Of a stretch of 64,000 nucleotides of DNA, positions 59,170-64,000 are shown in pieces (the stretch's first letter is position 1; the number at the start of each line of letters is the position of its first letter). The translations under genes were made by a program, and so were the position numbers. The notes under the pieces were generated by a model that saw only the letters and a program-made list of their open reading frames with translations, did no database searches and had not been told where the DNA came from. This stretch comes from Nitrincola salilacus (GTDB lineage: Bacteria > Pseudomonadota > Gammaproteobacteria > Pseudomonadales > Balneatricaceae): NCBI RefSeq assembly GCF_046271865.1, contig NZ_CP176580.1, positions 3,844,001 to 3,908,000 on the forward strand, given 5' to 3'.

Positions 59170-60890
59170 CAGGTTCTCTCCGTCTTGCTCAGCCACATAT
59201 CACGCATCGCACCGCGCGGTACCTGCATCGGATAAACATGCTCGAAAGGATCAACCATGATATCCATGAACACGAGGCGATCCTTCATCGCAAAGGCTTC
59301 ACGCATCGCATTTTCCAGGTCTGAATACTTCTCCACCTTCATGCCGACATGCCCATAAGCCTCAACCAACTTCTTGAAGTCCGGCAAGGACTCCATATAG
59401 GAGTGAGAATGGCGAGCCTCATAGTTCATATCCTGCCACTGGCGCACCATACCCAGTGACTGGTTGTTCAGGCAGATGATCTTGACCGGAATATCATACT
59501 GACTGCAGGTGGACAGCTCCTGAATGTTCATCTGGATACTACCTTCACCGGTCACACACACAACTTCCTCATTCGGGAAGTTCATCTTGACCCCCATCGC
59601 AGCAGGAAAACCAAAGCCCATAGTGCCCAGACCACCGGAATTGATCCAGCGATTGGGTTTATTGAACTTATAATACTGTGCGGCAAACATCTGATGCTGA
59701 CCCACGTCGGAGCAGACGTAGGCATCACCGTTGGTCACCTTGGACAGCATTTCGATAACCTGTTGCGGCTTCATCAGCTCGGAGTCGTCGGTGCGGTAGT
59801 GACCACCGTGACGCGAGCGCCACTCATCGATCTGCTTCCACCAGGAGGCGAGTGCTTCAGCATCCGGCTGTTTCTTGCTCGCCTTCACCAACTGGATCAT
59901 CTCCTCCAGCACCACTTTGGCGGGCCCTACAATAGGGACATCAGCCTGAATGGTTTTGGAGATGGAAGCCGGATCGATATCCACATGCACGATACGTGCT
60001 GTCGGACAGAACTTATCGGTTGCGTTGGTGACGCGGTCATCAAAACGTGCGCCGATCGCCAGCACCAGATCACTGTGGTGCATAGTCATGTTGGCTTCGT
60101 AGCTGCCGTGCATCCCCAGCATACCGACAAACTGACGATCCGTACCGGGATAACCACCCAGTCCCATCAGCGTGTTGGTGACAGGGCAGTTCAGCAACTG
60201 CGCCAGTTCGATCAGCTCGGCACTGGCATCACCCATGATGATACCACCACCCGAGTAGATGATCGGACGCTTGGCACCGAGCAACATATCCACAGCCTTC
60301 TTGATCTGGCCGGAGTGCCCCTTGGTGACAGGGCTATAGGAGCGCAGCTTGACACTCTTGGGGTATTCATAGGGAAAACGCTCGGTAGGCGCCGTCATAT
60401 CCTTGGGGATATCGACCACGACCGGACCGGGACGACCGGATTCCGCAATATGAAACGCCTTCTTGATGATCTCTGGAATATCTTCAGCTCGCGTGACACT
60501 GAAGTTATGCTTCACGATCGGCCGGGAGATACCCAGCATATCGGTCTCCTGGAAAGCATCTTCACCTATCAGATAGCTCATGACCTGACCGGTGATGACA
60601 ACCATCGGAATCGAGTCCATATAGGCGGTAGCGATACCCGTAATCGCATTGGTCGCACCAGGACCGGATGTCACCAGTGCGACACCAGCTTTACCGGTCG
60701 CACGGGCATAGGCATCAGCCATGTGAGTTGCTGCCTGCTCGTGGCGCACCAGGATATGCTGGACATCTTCCTGCTGGAACAGTGCATCATAGACATGCAG
60801 CAGTGCCCCACCCGGATAACCATAGATGTATTTCACCCCCTCATCTCGGAGAGCGCGTACCACCATTTCTGCGCCTGAAAGTAATTCCAC
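59169..60890 (-). CDS. ilvI: Acetolactate synthase large subunit
   Basis: The 573-residue thiamine-diphosphate enzyme has the catalytic Glu in RHEQAATHMADAYARA (about residue 49) and FAD-associated motifs mid-chain. The thiamine-binding span starts at VTGEGSIQMNIQEL (about 438) and ends near NNQSLGMVRQWQ. It condenses pyruvate with pyruvate or 2-oxobutyrate in branched-chain amino-acid synthesis. The start is GTG at 60890, with GAGGAT 10 nt upstream; a CGTCGG/CCGACG hairpin stands just before the ribosome site. Confidence 0.96.
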   Translation of the reverse strand: MELLSGAEMVVRALRDEGVKYIYGYPGGALLHVYDALFQQEDVQHILVRHEQAATHMADAYARATGKAGVALVTSGPGATNAITGIATAYMDSIPMVVITGQVMSYLIGEDAFQETDMLGISRPIVKHNFSVTRAEDIPEIIKKAFHIAESGRPGPVVVDIPKDMTAPTERFPYEYPKSVKLRSYSPVTKGHSGQIKKAVDMLLGAKRPIIYSGGGIIMGDASAELIELAQLLNCPVTNTLMGLGGYPGTDRQFVGMLGMHGSYEANMTMHHSDLVLAIGARFDDRVTNATDKFCPTARIVHVDIDPASISKTIQADVPIVGPAKVVLEEMIQLVKASKKQPDAEALASWWKQIDEWRSRHGGHYRTDDSELMKPQQVIEMLSKVTNGDAYVCSDVGQHQMFAAQYYKFNKPNRWINSGGLGTMGFGFPAAMGVKMNFPNEEVVCVTGEGSIQMNIQELSTCSQYDIPVKIICLNNQSLGMVRQWQDMNYEARHSHSYMESLPDFKKLVEAYGHVGMKVEKYSDLENAMREAFAMKDRLVFMDIMVDPFEHVYPMQVPRGAMRDMWLSKTERT

Positions 60891-60909
60891 TTCGTGTATC
60901 CTCTACATA

Positions 60910-60928
60910 CGTCGGCGAACTACCGACG
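60910..60928 (-). promoter_or_regulatory. Hairpin before the ilvI ribosome site
   Basis: CGTCGG at 60910-60915 pairs with CCGACG at 60923-60928 around a 7-nt loop. It ends 6 nt before the GAGGAT ribosome site of ilvI, so it could affect initiation. I found no leader peptide rich in branched-chain codons. Confidence 0.4.
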
Positions 60929-61295
60929 ATTAACAGTTTCTGTGATTCTGCATCGTGAGCACAAACCTGTGCGGCTGCATTCACACAGCCTGGCACTGAT
61001 TTCGCCGCCCCATGGTCAGAGTGCGCCGAAAACGGACTGCCTGTACTCGGGTGCTGAACAGAAAAAGGATCTCTTAGACTGCCAGACCTGTCTGAGACTT
61101 AAGCCGGGTAATGCTTTCTGCCTGTGCTGTCGGGATTTCCTGAAGCACACAGGCGAAAAGGTTCCTGAAGGAAGCCGGTCATTTTCTCATCCGCACCAAG
61201 ATTGATCAACCATAAAACAAAATGTTTTAACTCTGACGAAGAAAGGCTACGCTGAATGCAATATAATTGCGCAAAAAAGCCAGAGGAACAGCTGT
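60929..61295. other. Gap upstream of ilvI
   Basis: This stretch of about 370 bp holds the ilvI leader and the promoter of the small downstream gene. A Cys-rich frame on the plus strand (60894-61205) has no ribosome site and starts inside the ilvI leader, so I do not call it a gene. Otherwise I see nothing clear. Confidence 0.4.
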
Positions 61296-61562
61296 ATGAG
61301 TATTTCTGAGATTAAAAACAAAGAGCGAGTCATCAACGAGTTGATGCGCTTTATTCGCAAGGTTCTGGCCGATCCGAAGCTGTGTGAGCAGGCGCTAATG
61401 ATTGCCCGCAAGCATATCGACAAGAAGGACGCCGACACACTGATTGCCGATGAGCTGTCTTCCACGACCAGCGTCAAGATCCCGATCGAATTCAGCGACG
61501 CCGACCGTCTGTTTCTGCATGTGTTGAAAGAAGCCGTGCGCGACGAGCAGGCGCTCTACTAG
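61296..61562 (+). CDS. Small conserved-looking protein of unknown function
   Basis: The 88-residue protein is charged and mainly helical, with no membrane segment or signal peptide. AGAGGA precedes the ATG and the codon use is normal for this genome, so I accept it as real. I do not recognise the family. It stands between divergent ilvI and convergent rlmJ. Confidence 0.7.
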   Translation: MSISEIKNKERVINELMRFIRKVLADPKLCEQALMIARKHIDKKDADTLIADELSSTTSVKIPIEFSDADRLFLHVLKEAVRDEQALY

Positions 61563-61572
61563 CAGACACGCC

Positions 61573-62409
61573 TTATTCCGGCACCAACCAGTCACACAGT
61601 GTCGAGTATTGCCCTTGCTCCAGACTATCCTTGAGCATGGGCAGACTAGCCTCCAACTGCTGATCCAGTTGCCAGGGAGGGTTGATGATCAGCATGCCAC
61701 TGCCATACATCCCTCGCTCTGCCTCAGGTGCGATCTCCACTTCTGAGCGCAGTATTTTCCTGATACCCGAACGACTCAGCGCATCCAACATCTCCTGCCA
61801 GCGTCTGGCACCGAGCAATGGATACCAGATGGCATAGATACCATTAGGCCAGCGCCTTGTCGCGGCCAGCATGAATGACACCACCTGATCATATTCCGAC
61901 TTGACCTCATAAGAGGGGTCGATCAGCACCAATCCGCGATTAGGTGTCGGCGGCAGCAATGACAGCACCCCCTCATAACCATCGCGGTGATGAACAGCCA
62001 CCCGCTCATCGCGGCGGAAGGTACGTTTCAGCACATCAAACTCAGTCGGATGCAGTTCCATCAGATGCAGGCGATCCTGCTCACGGGCAAAACCGGCAGC
62101 AATCGAGGGCGAGCCAGGGTATTGCTTCAATGATCCATCTGGATTCCACTGCCGCACACTGTCCAGATAGGGCTGAACCTGCTCGGGCAGATCCTGCTGC
62201 TCCCAGAGTCGCACTATCCCCTCCTTGAATTCAGAGGTTTTCAGCGCCTGCTCATTCTCCAGATCATAGATCGCACGACCGGAATGAGTTTCGAGATAGT
62301 TCCAGGGTGTGGCCTTGCGGTTCAGCGACTGCAACAGACAGGAGAGAATGAAGTGCTTGTGGATATCGGCAAAGTTGCCGGCATGAAAACCATGAAGATA
62401 GCTGAGCAT
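61573..62409 (-). CDS. rlmJ: 23S rRNA (adenine2030-N6)-methyltransferase
   Basis: The 278-residue enzyme opens with the family signature MLSYLHGFHAGNFADIHKH. It has the methyl-donor region TPWNYLETHSGRAIYDL (about residue 35) and the catalytic LIDPSYEVKSEY (about 163). It methylates A2030 of 23S rRNA. A 13-bp tandem repeat lies in the 181-bp gap upstream. It converges on the 88-residue gene with a 10-bp gap. Confidence 0.95.
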   Translation of the reverse strand: MLSYLHGFHAGNFADIHKHFILSCLLQSLNRKATPWNYLETHSGRAIYDLENEQALKTSEFKEGIVRLWEQQDLPEQVQPYLDSVRQWNPDGSLKQYPGSPSIAAGFAREQDRLHLMELHPTEFDVLKRTFRRDERVAVHHRDGYEGVLSLLPPTPNRGLVLIDPSYEVKSEYDQVVSFMLAATRRWPNGIYAIWYPLLGARRWQEMLDALSRSGIRKILRSEVEIAPEAERGMYGSGMLIINPPWQLDQQLEASLPMLKDSLEQGQYSTLCDWLVPE

Positions 62410-62492
62410 GATGTGCGATCCAGAATATAGGGGCGGCTGTATATTAACAGTTTCCGCCCCCTATTCCCAAACACCATGGCCAGAGCCAAAGC

Positions 62493-62557
62493 CCTGAACC
62501 TAAGTCCTGAACCTAAGTCCTGAACCTAAGCCCCGTACTTAAGTCCCGAACCTAAGC
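62493..62557. repeat. Tandem repeat, five 13-bp units
   Basis: Five head-to-tail copies of a 13-bp unit (consensus CCTGAACCTAAGT) lie in the clpB-rlmJ gap. The first three are nearly identical and the fourth is the most divergent. The unit length is not a multiple of three and no gene covers it. Confidence 0.9.
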
Positions 62558-62590
62558 CCAGGCCGGCACATATACCGGATCGGCTCTGAA

Positions 62591-64000
62591 TCAGCGGAAG
62601 ACGAAACTTCCAGCTTCGACATCCACCGCCACCTCATCACCCGACGCATAGCGTCCCGACAGGATCTCCTGCGCCAGCGGGTTCTCGATCCATTGTTGAA
62701 TAGCCCGCTTCAGCGGCCTTGCACCATAGACTGGTTCAAAACCCACTTCTACCAGCTTATCCAACGCGGTTGAAGTCAGTGAAAGTGTCATATCGAGTTC
62801 TGCCAGACGCTTGCGCAAACGATCCAGCTGTATCTGGGCAATTCCCGCCACCTGATTACGACGCAGACTGTGGAATACCACCACCTCATCAATCCTGTTG
62901 ATCAACTCAGGTCGAAAGTGAGTGCTTACCGTTTCCATCACTGCCGATTTCATCAGCTCATAATCGTCATCATCCGAGAAGTTCTGAATCAGATCAGAGC
63001 CGAGGTTGGAGGTCATGACAACGATGGTATTGCGAAAATCCACCGTCCGCCCCTGACCATCGGTCAGACGTCCATCCTCCAACACCTGCAGCAGAATATT
63101 GAACACATCCGGATGCGCCTTCTCGATCTCATCCAGCAGCAGCACCGAATAGGGCTTGCGACGCACCGCTTCAGTCAGATAACCACCCTCTTCATAACCG
63201 ACATAACCGGGAGGTGCACCGATCAGCCGGGCCACGGAATGCTTCTCCATGAACTCAGACATATCGATCCGCACCAGCGATTCTTCGGTATCAAACAGAA
63301 AATGCGCCAGCGCCTTGCACAACTCAGTCTTGCCCACACCAGTTGGTCCCAGAAACAGAAAACTGCCATTGGGTCGATGCGGGTCTGCCAATCCGGCACG
63401 TGAGCGGCGCACGGCATTGGACACCGCCACGACCGCCTCGTCCTGCCCGACCACGCGTGCATGCAAGGCTGTCTCCATACGCATCAATTTGTCGCGTTCA
63501 CCCTCCAGCATCTTACTGACCGGAATCCCCGTCCAGCGCGAGACCACTTCGGCCACTTCCTCTTCGGTAACTCTGTTACGCAGCAGTCGGGTCTCCTGAG
63601 GCTCTGCCTCGTCGGCGGCCTTAAGCTGCTTCTCCAGCTCGGGAATGCGTCCGTACTGCAGCTCAGACATGCGTCCAAGATCACCGGCACGACGCGCCTG
63701 ATCCATCTCGACACGCGCCTGATCCAGTTGCTCCTTGATCTGCTGTGATCCCTGAAGCGTGGCTTTTTCTGCTTTCCACACCTCCTCCAGATCGGAGTAT
63801 TCACGCTCCAACCTGCCGATCACCTGCTCAAGCTCATGCAGACGCTTACGTGACGCGTCGTCGGTTTCCTTCTTCAGCGCTTCCTGTTCCATCTTGAGCT
63901 GGATCAAACGGCGCTCCAACCTGTCCATCTCTTCCGGCTTGGAATCGATCTCCATACGAATGCGAGAGGCCGCTTCATCAATCAGATCTATTGCCTTATC
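62591..64000 (-). CDS. clpB: ClpB disaggregase, C-terminal part (5' end outside window)
   Basis: About 470 residues of the ClpB C-terminal part are visible; the frame is open to the right window edge (reading DKAIDLIDEAASRIR before the first internal Met). It contains the long coiled-coil M domain and the second AAA+ domain, with Walker A GPTGVGKTELC and Walker B VLLLDEIEKAHPDVF. The C-terminal small domain ends in SFVFR. ClpB dissolves protein aggregates together with DnaK. Confidence 0.96.
   Translation of the reverse strand, partial: DKAIDLIDEAASRIRMEIDSKPEEMDRLERRLIQLKMEQEALKKETDDASRKRLHELEQVIGRLEREYSDLEEVWKAEKATLQGSQQIKEQLDQARVEMDQARRAGDLGRMSELQYGRIPELEKQLKAADEAEPQETRLLRNRVTEEEVAEVVSRWTGIPVSKMLEGERDKLMRMETALHARVVGQDEAVVAVSNAVRRSRAGLADPHRPNGSFLFLGPTGVGKTELCKALAHFLFDTEESLVRIDMSEFMEKHSVARLIGAPPGYVGYEEGGYLTEAVRRKPYSVLLLDEIEKAHPDVFNILLQVLEDGRLTDGQGRTVDFRNTIVVMTSNLGSDLIQNFSDDDDYELMKSAVMETVSTHFRPELINRIDEVVVFHSLRRNQVAGIAQIQLDRLRKRLAELDMTLSLTSTALDKLVEVGFEPVYGARPLKRAIQQWIENPLAQEILSGRYASGDEVAVDVEAGSFVFR

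Noticed and set aside
59694..60878. A 394-residue plus-strand frame opposite ilvI
   Set aside because: It mirrors the codon pattern of ilvI on the other strand, is rich in His/Asp/Arg as antisense frames are, and has no family features.

Overview
This is a chromosomal stretch of a free-living, probably marine gammaproteobacterium. The protein families, the 16S-tRNA-Ile-tRNA-Ala-23S-5S rRNA operon, several transporters, a TonB receptor and the gene contents point to an Oceanospirillaceae-like organism (Marinobacterium/Nitrincola type). The genus is an inference; a search with the 16S gene at 48837-50375 would settle it. No prophage, insertion sequence or CRISPR array is visible. Both ends cut genes: an unrecognised protein on the left and clpB on the right.

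Region 1 (2.5-15 kb) is a predicted peptide/amide-bond synthesis locus. A split pair (ATP-grasp, then alpha-E protein) runs leftward. A DUF2126 transglutaminase, an ATP-grasp/alpha-E fusion and a second transglutaminase run rightward. The 315-bp gap between the arms holds two near-consensus sigma-54 promoters pointing outward and, about midway, an NtrC-like palindrome. This suggests that one nitrogen-responsive switch drives both arms. A PLP-dependent dehydratase and a secreted gamma-glutamyltransferase follow.

Region 2 (15-30 kb) is mostly transport: glutathione-independent formaldehyde dehydrogenase, a complete TRAP transporter, a Na+/amino-acid (AGCS) symporter, an MFS exporter and a purine-type NCS2 permease with its own sigma-54-type promoter. 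A DUF442 protein, a diguanylate cyclase and an orphan TAXI solute-binding protein follow; the last two genes overlap tail to tail.

Region 3 (28-33.5 kb) holds a second amide-bond cassette: a lipoprotein gamma-glutamyltransferase, a glutamine-synthetase-fold amidoligase and a class-I glutamine-amidotransferase-type hydrolase, tightly packed, followed by a DacB-type peptidase. Together with region 1 this puts two amidoligase systems and two gamma-glutamyltransferases in about 31 kb. This is the most interesting feature of the window.

Region 4 (33.5-45 kb) has a LysR regulator, a cytochrome b561/YceI pair, a methionine-salvage pair (mtnK and an omega-amidase), and a TonB receptor, periplasmic binding protein and hybrid histidine kinase cluster. 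Two small membrane-anchored proteins of unknown function follow.

Region 5 (45-50.8 kb) is the rRNA operon on the minus strand, with tandem promoters, boxA elements and a terminator. Region 6 (50.8-64 kb) holds msrPQ, pssA, a patatin phospholipase, ilvC with divergent ilvY and two matching palindromic operators, an SLC13-type permease, ilvIH, a small unknown protein, rlmJ and the clpB 3' part. Short tandem repeats (13-16 bp units) lie in four intergenic gaps.
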